A DNA stretch of 64,000 nucleotides from Pantoea sp. WMus005 (GCF_013415305.1 NZ_JACBXU010000001.1:62001-126000), one strand, 5' to 3'. Positions 34,551-45,554 are shown, numbered from the stretch's first letter. Translations and numbers: made by a program. The notes: generated by a model not told the origin, from the sequence alone.

Positions 34551-35392
34551 TATTTCGCTATCGGTAAGTCGTCGCGACTGCCCCATTCGCCCCAGGATCC
34601 GTCATACAGCGTGGCATCCCGTACGCCCAGCGCGGTCAGCGCCAGAATCAACACCACCGCCGTCACGCCTGAGCCACAACTGGCGACCACTGGCTGAGTA
34701 ATATCGACACCCGCGTCAGCAAACAGCCTGCGCAGTTCTGCTTCCGGCTTGAGTTTTCCCTGCTCAACCAGCGTATTCCACGGCACGTTCAGGCTATTGG
34801 GAATATGCCCGCGATGCAGCCCGGGTCGCGGCTCGTCTACTTCAGCGTTAAAGCGGTTAGCAGCACGCGCATCAACAATCTGTGCGCCGCCTTCATGGCT
34901 GATCAGCAGCACATCCGTCAGGCGTTTCACCCGGCTTTCATCCGCATGGGCCTCAAATTCACCTTCCGGCAGATTCACTTCGCCGGTTACCAGCGCAAAA
35001 CCGGCCTCTTTCCAGCCCTGCAAACCCCCGGTAAGAATCGACACCTGAGCCACACCAAAAGTCTTCAGCATCCACCAGGCACGCGGCGCGGAGAAGAGAT
35101 TGCCCTCGTCATACACCACCAGGTGCTTATCACTGCTGACGCCCAGCTCACGCATCGCGACGGCAAACGTCTCGGCGCGCGGCAGCATATGCGGATAGGG
35201 GCTGGTGTGATCGGAAAGCGCTTCAATATCGTAAAAAGGGGCGTCGGGTAAATGACCCGCCAGATATTCAGCCAGGATATCGCGAACCGCTTCCATCCCG
35301 GCAGGCAACATACGTGCATCCAGCACCTGAAGCCGTTCATCGTTATAGTGCTCTTGTAACCAGTCGGCGGACACAAACAGTGGCGTCGTCAT
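34550..35392 (-). CDS. sseA: 3-mercaptopyruvate sulfurtransferase
   Basis: A 280-residue protein of two rhodanese domains. The C-terminal domain carries the active-site loop CGSGVTA with Cys239, typical for mercaptopyruvate rather than thiosulfate as donor. The linker and N-terminal domain have LQVLDARML and GHLPDAPFYD. It forms persulfide and pyruvate from 3-mercaptopyruvate. It is divergent from yfhM and convergent with sseB, as in E. coli. Confidence 0.96.
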   Translation of the reverse strand: MTTPLFVSADWLQEHYNDERLQVLDARMLPAGMEAVRDILAEYLAGHLPDAPFYDIEALSDHTSPYPHMLPRAETFAVAMRELGVSSDKHLVVYDEGNLFSAPRAWWMLKTFGVAQVSILTGGLQGWKEAGFALVTGEVNLPEGEFEAHADESRVKRLTDVLLISHEGGAQIVDARAANRFNAEVDEPRPGLHRGHIPNSLNVPWNTLVEQGKLKPEAELRRLFADAGVDITQPVVASCGSGVTAVVLILALTALGVRDATLYDGSWGEWGSRDDLPIAK

Positions 35393-35538
35393 AACAACCT
35401 CATCTCAGCAATCTGTCATACCAGTGTCAGGGAATGTGCGCACCATCTCAAGAGAAGCGTTGATTAAATGCGAGCATTGATATGAAATTGCGCGGCGTAA
35501 TCAAACGACACTCCCTGCGTCCCGGTGAAGGAACTACC

Positions 35539-38500
35539 ATGAAGAAACGCACTACCCGGCTGCTGCTCAGTATGCTGTTCGGTGGCTCGCTGCTGTCAGC
35601 GACCCTGTTACCTGTTTTACCTCTTCAGGCCGCAGAGGCACCCGCAACTTCTCCGGTCAGCAAACCGCTGACGATTATTGATCTCTCAGAACTGCAGATC
35701 GACGGTGCCGCTGCGCTGGTCTTAACGTTCAGTCAGCCGCTGGATGACAAACAGAATATCGCGCAAAAAATCAGGCTGACCGACGATAAACAGGGTCGGG
35801 TAGACGGCGGCTGGGAACTTTCTTCTAACCGCAAAACGTTGCGCTTCCGCCATCCTGAACCCGCACGTCACTTCACCGTCACAGTGGATGCGGGACTGCG
35901 CGCGGCCAGCGGTGAAACGCTTGCCGCCGATTACAGCCAGAAAATTGTCACCAGTGATATTCAGCCGATGGTAGGTTTTGCCAGTCGCGGTTCACTGCTG
36001 CCGCTGCGTATCACGCAGGGACTGCCGGTGCTGGCGCTGAATGTGAATCAGGTCGATGTCGATTTCTTCCGCATCAGGAATGCGGGCCTGGCGGAATTTC
36101 TCTCGCAGTGGAATTACGGCAACAACCTCTCCAGCTGGCAGTCGCAGGATCTGCTGAAAAGCAGCCAGCTGGTCTATACCGGACGCTTTGAGCTTAACCC
36201 GGCGCGAAACACCCGCGAAAAATTGCAGCTGCCGATGAGCGATATTACCGCGCTTCAGCAACCGGGCGTCTATCTGGCGGTGATGAAACAGGCCGGGACC
36301 TATCACTACAGCCAGCCCGCCACGCTTTTCACCCTGAGTGACATTGGCCTCTCTTTGCATCGCTTCCCGACGCAGTTCGACCTGTTTGCCCAGAGCCTGG
36401 CAAATGGCCAGCCGCTTTCCGGCGTCAGCGTGAGGCTGCTGGATGCGAAAGGGCAGGTGCTGCAGAGCGGGACCAGTGATAACACCGGTCATCTGCGTCT
36501 CAGGGCGGATGAAAAAGGCAAGATTCTGCTGGCTGTGCAGGGTGAACAGACCTCGATGATCGACCTGGCGCGCCCGGCGCTGGATCTCGCTGAGTTTCCG
36601 GTTGCGGGACCGCAGGGCTATGACAAACAGCTATTTGTCTTTGGGCCGCGCGATATCTATCGTCCTGGCGAAATCGTCATCGTTAATGCACTGCTTCGTG
36701 ATGCCGACGGACACCCGTTGCCCGCCCAGCCGATAAAAGCGGAGCTGGTGCAGCCTGATGGCCAGGTGATGCGGACCTTTGTCTGGCAGCCTGAAGCGGG
36801 ATTTTATCAGCAACGACTGGCGCTCCCCGAATCCGCCATGACCGGCGACTGGATGCTGCGACTCAATACCGGCGATAACCTCAAGCGCGAATGGACGTTC
36901 CACGTCGAGGATTTTCTGCCGGAGCGCATGGCGTTAACTCTGAAAAATGACCCTCAGCCGCAGCCTGCTGATGCCAGCGTTGAGTTCGGCATTGAAGGTC
37001 GCTATCTCTATGGCGCACCTGCGGCAGGTAATACATTACAGGGACAACTCTATCTGCGACCGGCACGCGAAGCGGTGGCGGCACTGCCGGGCTACCAATT
37101 TGGTGACATCACCGAAGAGGGAGTAAAGCGAACGCTGGATGAGGTAGATCTCAAGCTGGACGCCAGCGGTAAAGCACAGCTTTCGGTAGAGAGTCAGTGG
37201 GATCAGCTGCACTCTCCACTCAACCTGATCCTGCAGGCCAGCCTGCTGGAGACCGGCGGCCGTCCGGTCACCCGCCGCGCAACTCAGGCTATCTGGCCCG
37301 CTGACGCCCTGCCAGGCATCCGGCCACTGTTTGGTAACAAGGCCGTTTATGACTACCGCAGTGACAGTTATCACGATGAGCCTACCGTGCCAGAAGAGAG
37401 CCTGGCCGAATTCGACATTGTCTATGCCAACAGTCAGGGCAAAAAACTGGCGGCAGACAAGCTGGATGTGCGCCTGATTCGTGAACGCCGTGACTACTAC
37501 TGGAGCTTCTCTGACAGCGAAGGCTGGCAGTCACAGTATGGTGACAAGGATCTGCAGGAAGATGAACGTGCCATTTCTGTCCCGGCTGACGGCAGCACCA
37601 AAGTCAGCTTCCCGGTTGAATGGGGCCACTATAGGCTGGAAGTGCAGGCGGGCGAAAAGATCGTCAGCAGCGTGCGTTTCCAGGCCGGTTATGACTGGCA
37701 GGACAATACCAACGGCACGGGCGCATTACGCCCGGACCAGGTCAGACTGAAGCTGGACAAAGCGGCTTACCAGCCGGGCGATACCGTGCATCTGCAGGTT
37801 GAGTCACCCGCTGCGGGTAAAGGTTACCTGATGGTGGAGTCGAGCAGCGGCACGCTGTGGTGGCAACCGCTGACCGTACCAAAGGGCGGCACAACAGTGG
37901 ATGTGCCGGTTGCTGAGAGCTGGCGGCGTCACGATCTCTACTTCAGCGCTATTGTGGTCCGTGATGGCGATAAGGTCAGCGGCGTAACGCCAAAACGCGC
38001 GGTAGGGCTGTTGCATCTGCCGATGGCGACAGAGGCGCGTCGCTTAAACCTGACGCTGGATGCACCCGACAAAACCCGTCCTGAGCAATTCCTGACGGTA
38101 AAAGTTCATGCCAGTCGTGACGGCGGGCCGCTGCCGGAAAAAGTGAATGTGCTGTTGTCAGCTGTGGATAGCGGCGTGCTGAGCGTGACAGATTTTAAAA
38201 CGCCCGATCCGTGGCAGGCTTTCTTTGGCCGTAAACGCTACAACGTCGATCAGTACGATGTCTTTGGTCAGTTAATCGAAGGCGGAGGCCGGCTGGCGGC
38301 ACTGCGTTTTGGTGGTGATGGCGAGGATGAATCGATGACGCGCGGCGGTAAAAAGCCGGTGACGCACGTCAATATCGTCGCGCAGCAGTTGCAGGCGGTG
38401 ACGCTGGATAAAGAGGGTAATGGATCGATTACGCTGCCGATCCCGGCGTTTAACGGCGAACTGCGGCTGATGACTCAGGCCTGGAGCGATGACAGCTTCG

Positions 38501-40434
38501 GTGCGGCAGAGCGCAAGCTGGTGGTCGCGGCGCCGCTGATCAGCGAACTGGCAACCCCGCGCTTCCTTGCCAGCGGCGATTCGGCCTCCCTGGCGCTGGA
38601 TCTCACTAACCTTACCGACCTGCCACAAACGCTGAAAGTAGATATGACCAGCAGTGGCTTAGTGGATCTGGCCGGTGCGGCCAGCCAGAGCGTGACGCTG
38701 GCCAAAGGCGCACGCACAACGCTGCAGATTCCGGTCACGGCGAAAGCTGGCTTTGGTGATGGCGAGATTGCGGTGCAGATTTCCGGTCTGAACCTGCCGG
38801 GTGAGCAGGTAAAGCCGAGCAAACAGCAGTGGAAAATTGGCGTCCGGCCACCTTATCCGGCCGTGACGCTGAACTTTGATGCCGTCATCAATCCCGATCA
38901 GCCCTGGCAGGTCGCGGCAGCTTCCCTGACGGGCCTGGATGCGCAGACGCTGAGTGGACAGCTGACGCTGAGCAATCGCCCGCCACTGAACATCGCCAGC
39001 TATATCAGTGCGCTTTATGCCTATCCCTACGGCTGTCTGGAACAGACTACCAGCGGGCTCTGGCCTTCGCTCTACACCAGCCATGCTGAGCTAACCGCCA
39101 TGGGCATTAAAACCAGCAGCGATGAAGCGCGTCGGGCCGCCGTCGATACCGGCATCGCCCGTCTGGCAGGCATGCAACGAGCCAACGGCAGCTTTGGGCT
39201 GTGGGATAAACAGAGTGAAGAAGAGTTCTGGCTGACGCCTTACGTGACGGACTTCCTGCTGCGTGCCAGTGAGGCGGGTTATGCGCTGCCGGATAATGTG
39301 GTTGAGCGCGCTAACGCACGGCTGCTGCGCTATCTGCAGGATCCAGCGCAGATCAGCGGCGGCGGCAGTGACGACAACGCCGCGCTGCAGTTCAGCGTGC
39401 AGGCTTACGCCGGACTGGTGCTGGCGCGTCAGCAGCGCGCGCCACTGGGTGCACTGCGTGCATTGTATGAAAAACGTGAGAAAGCCCGCTCTGGCCTGGC
39501 GCTGATGCAGCTGGGTGTTGCGCTGAAGCTGATGGGGGACGGGCAGCGCGCATCGCTTGCGATCATGCAGGGTGCCACGCTGACGCGTTCAGACAAAGAG
39601 TGGTACGGCGACTATGGCAGCACGGTGCGCGATGAGGGAATGATGATTGCCCTGTTAGCCGGGAATAAGCTGCAACCTGATTTGCAGAACAGTCTGCTGC
39701 TGTCGCTGTCTAAAGAGGTCAGGGGCAAACGCTGGTTCTCGACCCAGGAAAATAACGCGCTTTATCTGGCTGCTCATACCCTGCAACGTGCGCAGGGCGG
39801 AAGCTGGCAGGCGCTGCTTTCGGGCAATCCACAGCCTCTGCAAAGCGATGCACCGCTGAACAAAGGGCTGGGGGCTGAGCGGCTGTTGCAGGGCTTAACC
39901 ATCAGTAATCCGGGCAGTGCGCCGCTGTATGGTCGTCTGGACGTCACCGGTTATCCGCTGGCCGCGCCTCAGCCTGAGAGCAACGTGCTCGGGATAAAGC
40001 GTGAATACTTCACCCTGGATGGCAAAGCTGCCGATCTCAATAATCTTCGCAGCGGTGAGTTGCTGGTGGTCCGTCTGATCGTTTCGTCGAAACGCAGCAT
40101 CAGTGATGCGCTGGTGGTGGATCTGCTGCCTGCTGGTCTGGAGCTGGAAAACCAGAATCTGGCCGACAGCAGCGCCAGCCTCGGTGACAGTGCGGATGCG
40201 CTGAAGGAAAGCATGGGTGACATGCAACAGGCTGACATCAGGCACATTGAGTTCCGTGACGATCGCTTTGTTGCGGCGCTGGCGGTAGATACTTATCGTC
40301 CCGCAACGCTGGTCTATCTGGCGCGGGCGGTCACGCCGGGCCGCTACCTGATGCCGCCGCCGCAGGTGGAGTCGATGTATGTACCGGAGTGGCGCGCTAC
40401 CGGCAGCACGCCGCCGCAGCTGCATATCCAGTAA
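35539..40434 (+). CDS. yfhM: Bacterial alpha-2-macroglobulin (YfhM/ECAM-like)
   Basis: A 1631-residue periplasmic protease trap. Macroglobulin-type beta domains precede the thioester site Cys1166-Leu-Glu-Gln1169 in YPYGCLEQTTSG; cleavage of the bait region exposes it to bind the attacking protease. The family pairs with PBP1c, whose gene follows directly here. E. coli YfhM begins as a lipoprotein (lipobox ending in AGC). This one has a plain Sec signal peptide (hydrophobic residues about 8-28, end PLQAAEA) and no cysteine near the N-terminus. The ATG at 35539 has GAAGGA seven bases upstream; an earlier ATG would bury the signal. Confidence 0.95.
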   Translation: MKKRTTRLLLSMLFGGSLLSATLLPVLPLQAAEAPATSPVSKPLTIIDLSELQIDGAAALVLTFSQPLDDKQNIAQKIRLTDDKQGRVDGGWELSSNRKTLRFRHPEPARHFTVTVDAGLRAASGETLAADYSQKIVTSDIQPMVGFASRGSLLPLRITQGLPVLALNVNQVDVDFFRIRNAGLAEFLSQWNYGNNLSSWQSQDLLKSSQLVYTGRFELNPARNTREKLQLPMSDITALQQPGVYLAVMKQAGTYHYSQPATLFTLSDIGLSLHRFPTQFDLFAQSLANGQPLSGVSVRLLDAKGQVLQSGTSDNTGHLRLRADEKGKILLAVQGEQTSMIDLARPALDLAEFPVAGPQGYDKQLFVFGPRDIYRPGEIVIVNALLRDADGHPLPAQPIKAELVQPDGQVMRTFVWQPEAGFYQQRLALPESAMTGDWMLRLNTGDNLKREWTFHVEDFLPERMALTLKNDPQPQPADASVEFGIEGRYLYGAPAAGNTLQGQLYLRPAREAVAALPGYQFGDITEEGVKRTLDEVDLKLDASGKAQLSVESQWDQLHSPLNLILQASLLETGGRPVTRRATQAIWPADALPGIRPLFGNKAVYDYRSDSYHDEPTVPEESLAEFDIVYANSQGKKLAADKLDVRLIRERRDYYWSFSDSEGWQSQYGDKDLQEDERAISVPADGSTKVSFPVEWGHYRLEVQAGEKIVSSVRFQAGYDWQDNTNGTGALRPDQVRLKLDKAAYQPGDTVHLQVESPAAGKGYLMVESSSGTLWWQPLTVPKGGTTVDVPVAESWRRHDLYFSAIVVRDGDKVSGVTPKRAVGLLHLPMATEARRLNLTLDAPDKTRPEQFLTVKVHASRDGGPLPEKVNVLLSAVDSGVLSVTDFKTPDPWQAFFGRKRYNVDQYDVFGQLIEGGGRLAALRFGGDGEDESMTRGGKKPVTHVNIVAQQLQAVTLDKEGNGSITLPIPAFNGELRLMTQAWSDDSFGAAERKLVVAAPLISELATPRFLASGDSASLALDLTNLTDLPQTLKVDMTSSGLVDLAGAASQSVTLAKGARTTLQIPVTAKAGFGDGEIAVQISGLNLPGEQVKPSKQQWKIGVRPPYPAVTLNFDAVINPDQPWQVAAASLTGLDAQTLSGQLTLSNRPPLNIASYISALYAYPYGCLEQTTSGLWPSLYTSHAELTAMGIKTSSDEARRAAVDTGIARLAGMQRANGSFGLWDKQSEEEFWLTPYVTDFLLRASEAGYALPDNVVERANARLLRYLQDPAQISGGGSDDNAALQFSVQAYAGLVLARQQRAPLGALRALYEKREKARSGLALMQLGVALKLMGDGQRASLAIMQGATLTRSDKEWYGDYGSTVRDEGMMIALLAGNKLQPDLQNSLLLSLSKEVRGKRWFSTQENNALYLAAHTLQRAQGGSWQALLSGNPQPLQSDAPLNKGLGAERLLQGLTISNPGSAPLYGRLDVTGYPLAAPQPESNVLGIKREYFTLDGKAADLNNLRSGELLVVRLIVSSKRSISDALVVDLLPAGLELENQNLADSSASLGDSADALKESMGDMQQADIRHIEFRDDRFVAALAVDTYRPATLVYLARAVTPGRYLMPPPQVESMYVPEWRATGSTPPQLHIQ

Positions 40435-42774
40435 GTGACGCGGGGCGTGTTAAACATCAGCACCATTAAAAAACGGTGGCTCGCGCTGCCGCTTTTTTTT
40501 CTGGCGTTATGGCTGACGACGTGGGGACTGGATCGCCTGTTCCCGCTGCCGCTTAAACAGGTGCAGCCTGCGCGGGTGATTGTGGCCAGCGACGGAACGC
40601 CGCTCTGGCGCTTTGCTGACAGCAAGGGCATCTGGCGCTATCCCGTCACGCCAGAGGAGGTGGCCCCTGTTTATCTGCAGGCGCTGCTGATCTATGAAGA
40701 TCGCTGGTTCTGGTATCACCCCGGTATCAATCCCCTGGCGCTGGTGCGTGCGGCCTGGCAGGATTTACGCCATCAAAGCGTCATTTCCGGTGGCAGCACG
40801 CTGACCATGCAGGTAGCACGCCTTATCGACCCGCAACCCCGTACGCTGCGCGGCAAGCTAATCCAGGCGTGGCGGGCGCTGCAGCTGGAGTGGCATCTTT
40901 CCAAACGTGACATCCTGACACTCTATCTTAACCGTGCGCCCTTTGGCGGCACTCTGGAAGGCGTGGGCGCAGCAAGCTGGAGCTGGCTGGGAAAGGCCCC
41001 GTCGCAGCTGACGCCGGGCGAGGCAGCGCTGCTTGCCGTTTTGCCGCAGGCACCCAGCCGACTGCGGCCCGATCGCTGGCCGGAGCGGGCGGAAGCCGCA
41101 CGCAATAAAGTGCTGGATCGACTGGCGGAATATAACATCTGGTCCGCTGAACAGGTGGCGGAAATTCGTCAGGAGCCGGTCTGGCTGCCGCCACGACAGA
41201 TGCCGCAGATGGCGCCGCTGCTGGCCCGGCGTCTGCTGTCGATCAACGCCAGTGACAAGATTGTCTCCACGCTCGATCCTTCATTGCAGCGCGAGCTGGA
41301 GAGCCTGGCGTTGAACGTTAAAAACCAGCTTCCGCCGCGCACCTCGCTGGCGATGCTGGTGGTGGATCACACTACTATGGCGGTCAGGGGCTACGTCGGT
41401 TCGGCTGACTTTACCGATGACAGCCGTTTTGGGCATGTGGACATGATCGCCAGCGTGCGCTCGCCAGGCTCGGTGTTAAAACCGTTTATTTACGGCATGG
41501 CGCTGGATGAAGGACTGATTCATGCCGAATCGCTGTTGCAGGATGTGCCGCGTCGCTTTGGCGATTACCGGCCAGGCAACTTTGACACTGGCTTTCATGG
41601 GCCGGTCAGCGCCAGCGATGCACTGGTGCGCTCCCTGAATCTGCCTGCCGTGCAGGTGCTGGAGTCGCTGGGACCGAAAAACGTTGCGGCGCGTCTGCGC
41701 AATGTGGGTCTGAATTTACGTTTCCCGCCAGGTGCGGAACCTAATCTTTCATTGATTCTTGGCGGCACCGGGGCGCGCATGGATGAAATTGTGGCGGCTT
41801 ATAGCGCCTTTGCCCGTCACGGTAATGCCGCTCAGCTGCGCTGGATGCCCGATCAACCTTTGCAGCAGCGGCCGCTGCTTTCGAAGGAATCGGCGTGGAT
41901 CATCCGGCGTATCCTTGCGGGAGAAGCTCAGCCTGCCGGTAATGGCAGCGTACCCGACGTGGTACCGCTGGCCTGGAAGACCGGCACCAGTTACGGCTAT
42001 CGCGACGCCTGGTCGGTGGGCATCAATCCCCGTTATCTGATCGGCGTCTGGGTCGGGCGACCCGATGCCACCCCGGTTGCCGGGCAGTTTGGTTTTGCCT
42101 CTGCCGTACCGATCATGAATCAGATTAACAGCGTGCTGATGAGTCGCCTCGGCAGGCGTGACGTGCCGGTCGATCCGCGACCGGCCTCGGTGACGGTCGC
42201 GACCATTTGCTGGCCTGGTGGTCAGCCGCTGCCAGCCGGAGATGAGAACTGTCGCCAGCGTCGGCAAAGCTGGGTTGCCTCGGATACGCTGCCGCCAACC
42301 CTGCTGGCGCCGGGGCAGGAGAGCCTCAGCGGATTACGCCTGGGCTACTGGCAGAATGCGCAGGGGCTGCGAGTCGCAGCAGATTGCCCCGGTGCCACCC
42401 GTCATGAACGGCTGGTCTGGCCGCTACCGCTGGAGGCCTGGCTGCCGCCTCAGGAGCGGCGGGCGCAGCGCTTGCCATCCATTGATGCCCATTGTCCACC
42501 TCTACAGCAGGGCAGTAGCGCACCACTGATCGTCACGGGCGTCATTGAGGGGCAAATCGTTAAGCCGCTGCCGGGCAATAGCGCGCTGACGATCCCGGTC
42601 GCGGTGCAGGGTGGGCAGGGTGCGCAGCGCTGGTGGTTCCTGAATGGTGAGCCGCTGATGACGCAAAACGCTGCCGATAGCCTGTCGCTGCACCTTAATC
42701 ATCCGGGAGAGTATCAGCTGGTGGTGATGGATGAAGAGGGGCAGCTTGTCTCGGTCACTTTCAGCCGGGGTTGA
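40435..42774 (+). CDS. pbpC: Penicillin-binding protein 1C
   Basis: A 779-residue bifunctional peptidoglycan synthase. One N-terminal membrane anchor (about residues 14-33) is followed by a GT51 transglycosylase domain with EDRWFWYHPGINP. The transpeptidase domain has the active-site SVLK (Ser346 counted from 40435) and KTGTSYGYRD, and a C-terminal PBP1c-specific domain ends the protein. It immediately follows yfhM, the usual A2M-PBP1c pair thought to repair and guard the wall after attack. The start is uncertain: GTG at 40435 or GTG at 40447, neither with a strong Shine-Dalgarno. Confidence 0.95.
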   Translation: MTRGVLNISTIKKRWLALPLFFLALWLTTWGLDRLFPLPLKQVQPARVIVASDGTPLWRFADSKGIWRYPVTPEEVAPVYLQALLIYEDRWFWYHPGINPLALVRAAWQDLRHQSVISGGSTLTMQVARLIDPQPRTLRGKLIQAWRALQLEWHLSKRDILTLYLNRAPFGGTLEGVGAASWSWLGKAPSQLTPGEAALLAVLPQAPSRLRPDRWPERAEAARNKVLDRLAEYNIWSAEQVAEIRQEPVWLPPRQMPQMAPLLARRLLSINASDKIVSTLDPSLQRELESLALNVKNQLPPRTSLAMLVVDHTTMAVRGYVGSADFTDDSRFGHVDMIASVRSPGSVLKPFIYGMALDEGLIHAESLLQDVPRRFGDYRPGNFDTGFHGPVSASDALVRSLNLPAVQVLESLGPKNVAARLRNVGLNLRFPPGAEPNLSLILGGTGARMDEIVAAYSAFARHGNAAQLRWMPDQPLQQRPLLSKESAWIIRRILAGEAQPAGNGSVPDVVPLAWKTGTSYGYRDAWSVGINPRYLIGVWVGRPDATPVAGQFGFASAVPIMNQINSVLMSRLGRRDVPVDPRPASVTVATICWPGGQPLPAGDENCRQRRQSWVASDTLPPTLLAPGQESLSGLRLGYWQNAQGLRVAADCPGATRHERLVWPLPLEAWLPPQERRAQRLPSIDAHCPPLQQGSSAPLIVTGVIEGQIVKPLPGNSALTIPVAVQGGQGAQRWWFLNGEPLMTQNAADSLSLHLNHPGEYQLVVMDEEGQLVSVTFSRG

Positions 42775-42855
42775 CGCTTTTCTGCGCTAAATCATAACCA
42801 TTGCGCGTCTGCTTCGACTCAGATCAAGAATTTTCAACAAATTAGGGATCTCTGA

Positions 42856-42884
42856 TAGGCAATGCCGCACTCAGCCCCTATAAT
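42856..42884 (+). promoter_or_regulatory. ndk promoter candidate
   Basis: A TATAAT -10 box at 42879-42884 lies 17 bp after TAGGCA at 42856-42861 and about 65 bp before the ndk start. Confidence 0.65.
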
Positions 42885-42949
42885 CGGCGCCGTTTCTTAA
42901 CCGGGGCGGACGCCACCGGTTTCTTCAGAACGTCAAGACAGAGGTCATC

Positions 42950-43381
42950 ATGGCAATCGAACGTACTTTTTCTATCATCAAGCCAAACGCCGTCGCTAAA
43001 AATGTGATTGGTGCTATCTACAACCGTTTTGAAAGCGCAGGCTTCAAAATTGTTGGTGCAAAAATGCTGCAGCTGAGCAAAGAGCAGGCTGAAGGTTTTT
43101 ACGCTGAGCACCAGGGCAAACCATTCTTCGATGGCCTGGTTGAATTCATGACCTCTGGCCCGGTTGTTGTTTCCGTGCTGGAAGGTGAAAATGCGGTTCA
43201 GCGTCACCGTGACCTGATGGGTGCAACTAACCCGGCAAACGCACTGGCTGGCACACTGCGTGCTGACTACGCTGACAGCTTCACCGAAAACGCGACCCAC
43301 GGTTCAGATTCTGCAGAGTCTGCTGCTCGCGAAATCGCCTATTTCTTCGGCGAAAACGAAATCTGCCCACGTACCCGTTAA
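42950..43381 (+). CDS. ndk: Nucleoside diphosphate kinase
   Basis: A 143-residue kinase, E. coli length, that equalises NTP pools by ping-pong phosphate transfer through His117 (NATHGSDS). The N-terminal nucleotide-binding Lys (IIKPNAV) is present. Monocistronic, with its own TATAAT promoter upstream and a long-stem terminator about 90 bp downstream. Located between pbpC and rlmN, as in E. coli. Confidence 0.98.
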   Translation: MAIERTFSIIKPNAVAKNVIGAIYNRFESAGFKIVGAKMLQLSKEQAEGFYAEHQGKPFFDGLVEFMTSGPVVVSVLEGENAVQRHRDLMGATNPANALAGTLRADYADSFTENATHGSDSAESAAREIAYFFGENEICPRTR

Positions 43382-43473
43382 TCGCCCGGGCGATAAACGT
43401 TACAGCGGCTTTACAAAAATCTGCGTAGGGGAGGTCACTCCCGCCTGTTATCAGGCCGCAGATGTTGTACAAT

Positions 43474-43516
43474 ATTGCGCCTTCATTGACATCGATTAAT
43501 GAAGGCGCAATTTTTT
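43474..43516 (+). terminator. Long-stem terminator before rlmN
   Basis: ATTGCGCCTTCATT and AATGAAGGCGCAAT make a perfect 14-bp stem with a 10-nt loop, followed by a run of T's, 93 bp after ndk and 52 bp before rlmN. It probably ends ndk transcripts. Confidence 0.85.
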
Positions 43517-43568
43517 CACCTATCCCTGAACAGCGCCATAACGTGTAACAACGAGGCCAGAGAATATT

Positions 43569-44738
43569 ATGTCCGAACAGATTGAGACGTCCGCGTCCGC
43601 TTCCCCCCTTGTCGTTTCCCCCAAAAGCCAGAAAATAAACCTGCTGGATCTCAACCGCCAGCAGATGCGGGAATTCTTCCTTTCGCTGGGCGAAAAGCCG
43701 TTCCGCGCCGATCAGGTCATGAAGTGGATCTATCACTACTGCTGCGATGACTTCGAGCAGATGACTGACATCAACAAAAAGCTGCGTAACCGGCTGATGG
43801 AGCTGACGGAGATCCGCGCGCCAGAAGTGGCGGAAGAGATGCGCTCCACCGACGGCACCATCAAATGGGCCATTCGCGTGGGCGATCAGCTGGTTGAAAC
43901 GGTCTATATCCCGGAAGGTGACCGCGCTACGCTCTGTGTCTCTTCACAGGTGGGGTGTGCGCTGGAGTGTAAATTCTGTTCGACCGCGCAGCAGGGGTTT
44001 AACCGTAACCTGCGGGTGTCAGAAATTATTGGTCAGGTGTGGCGTGCGGCGAAAATTGTCGGCGCAGCAAAAATCACCGGCCAGCGGCCTATCACTAACG
44101 TGGTGATGATGGGCATGGGCGAGCCACTGCTTAACCTCAATAATGTGGTTCCGGCGATGGAGATCATGCTGGATGACTTCGGTTTTGGTCTGTCAAAGCG
44201 TCGCGTGACCCTGTCCACGTCAGGTGTTGTGCCTGCGCTGGATAAACTGGGCGACATGATCGATGTCGCGCTGGCGATCTCCCTGCATGCAGCAAACGAC
44301 AAGCTGCGTGATGACATCGTGCCGATCAACAAAAAGTACAATATCGAAACCTTCCTGGCGGCGGTGAAACGCTACATTGCAAAATCCAACGCCAATCAGG
44401 GACGCGTGACCATTGAGTACGTGTTGCTGGATCACGTCAATGACAGCACCGATGATGCGCATGAGCTTGCCGCACTGCTGAAAGAAACGCCGTGTAAAAT
44501 CAACCTGATTCCCTGGAATCCCTTCCCGGGCGCGCCATATGGCCGTAGCTCAAACAGCCGTATCGATCGTTTCTCCAAGGTCCTGATGGACTATGGTTTT
44601 ACCACCATCGTGCGTAAAACCCGTGGCGACGACATTGATGCCGCCTGTGGTCAGTTAGCCGGAGAAGTCATTGACCGTACCAAGCGGACAATGCGCATTA
44701 AAATGGCGGGTGAAGCCATCTCTGTGAAGCCTCTCTAG
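43569..44738 (+). CDS. rlmN: Dual-specificity RNA methyltransferase RlmN
   Basis: A 389-residue radical SAM enzyme forming 2-methyladenosine at A2503 of 23S rRNA and A37 of some tRNAs. The [4Fe-4S] ligands are Cys130, Cys134 and Cys137 in [11 protein letters not shown], and Cys360 ([10 protein letters not shown]) is the methyl-carrying residue equivalent to E. coli Cys355. A short N-terminal extension (about five residues) explains the offset from the E. coli 384. It heads the rlmN-pilW-rodZ-ispG cluster. Confidence 0.97.
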   Translation: MSEQIETSASASPLVVSPKSQKINLLDLNRQQMREFFLSLGEKPFRADQVMKWIYHYCCDDFEQMTDINKKLRNRLMELTEIRAPEVAEEMRSTDGTIKWAIRVGDQLVETVYIPEGDRATLCVSSQVGCALECKFCSTAQQGFNRNLRVSEIIGQVWRAAKIVGAAKITGQRPITNVVMMGMGEPLLNLNNVVPAMEIMLDDFGFGLSKRRVTLSTSGVVPALDKLGDMIDVALAISLHAANDKLRDDIVPINKKYNIETFLAAVKRYIAKSNANQGRVTIEYVLLDHVNDSTDDAHELAALLKETPCKINLIPWNPFPGAPYGRSSNSRIDRFSKVLMDYGFTTIVRKTRGDDIDAACGQLAGEVIDRTKRTMRIKMAGEAISVKPL

Positions 44739-44819
44739 AAGACGGACACAGAGCGTTTCCTGAAGTTATGACGCGTGGCAGGCTTGCAACCTGTCAATGT
44801 CAACCGGATGGAAACGATT

Positions 44820-45554
44820 ATGCGTAACGGATTACCTGCAGTTTTACTGGCGCTGTTTGTTGTAAGCGGGTGTGTCAGTCAGCCATACAAACCTGGCGCA
44901 GAAGAGGTGCGTCTGCAGTTAGGGATGCACTATCTGGCAGGTGGCGACTATGCCGCGGCTGAGCGGAACTTTCTACGGGCGCAGGCTGCCGTGCCAGACG
45001 ATTACCGGGTCTCGCTTGCACTGGCACGGCTGGCCCAAAAGCAGGGTAATCAGACAGCGGCGCAGGCACGGTTTATACTGGCACAGCAACAGGCCCCGGA
45101 TAATGGTTTTGTTGCTAACAATTACGGTGCGTTTCTCTGCGCTTTAAGGCAGTATGGCGAAGCGCATCAACAGTTTAGTCGGGCAGGTGCAGCACCGCAG
45201 TTTGATGCACGCAATGACGCACTTGAACTGGCTGGATTTTGTTATCTGCAGGCTGGCGATGTTGCTGCTGCCCGCAGGACGTTACGTCAGGCTATTGAAG
45301 CTGACAGGCGCAAAGCTGACTCGCTGCTGTCTGAAGCTGAAAAGCATCTGGCAGATAACCATCTGGCGAAGGTGCAGGTTTTGCTCGACGTTTATCAGCA
45401 ACAGCTGCCCGAAACGGCACGAAGTCTGGCGTTACACTTACGTTTCGCCGCGCTACAGGGAAATGCCGCTGACGTTTCACGTTATGGCGACCGGTTAGCG
45501 CGACGTTTTCCGCAATCGATACAGTACCAGCGTTATTTAGCTAATGAATACTGA
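44820..45554 (+). CDS. pilW: PilW/PilF-like TPR lipoprotein
   Basis: A 244-residue lipoprotein with lipobox VVSGC (Cys18) and at least four TPR units ([77 protein letters not shown]). In type IV pilus systems it is the pilotin for secretin assembly. The gene sits between rlmN and rodZ in many gammaproteobacteria but is missing there in E. coli K-12. No other pilus genes are in the window. The ATG at 44820 is preferred over one at 44808. Its end overlaps rodZ by 11 bp. Confidence 0.9.
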   Translation: MRNGLPAVLLALFVVSGCVSQPYKPGAEEVRLQLGMHYLAGGDYAAAERNFLRAQAAVPDDYRVSLALARLAQKQGNQTAAQARFILAQQQAPDNGFVANNYGAFLCALRQYGEAHQQFSRAGAAPQFDARNDALELAGFCYLQAGDVAAARRTLRQAIEADRRKADSLLSEAEKHLADNHLAKVQVLLDVYQQQLPETARSLALHLRFAALQGNAADVSRYGDRLARRFPQSIQYQRYLANEY

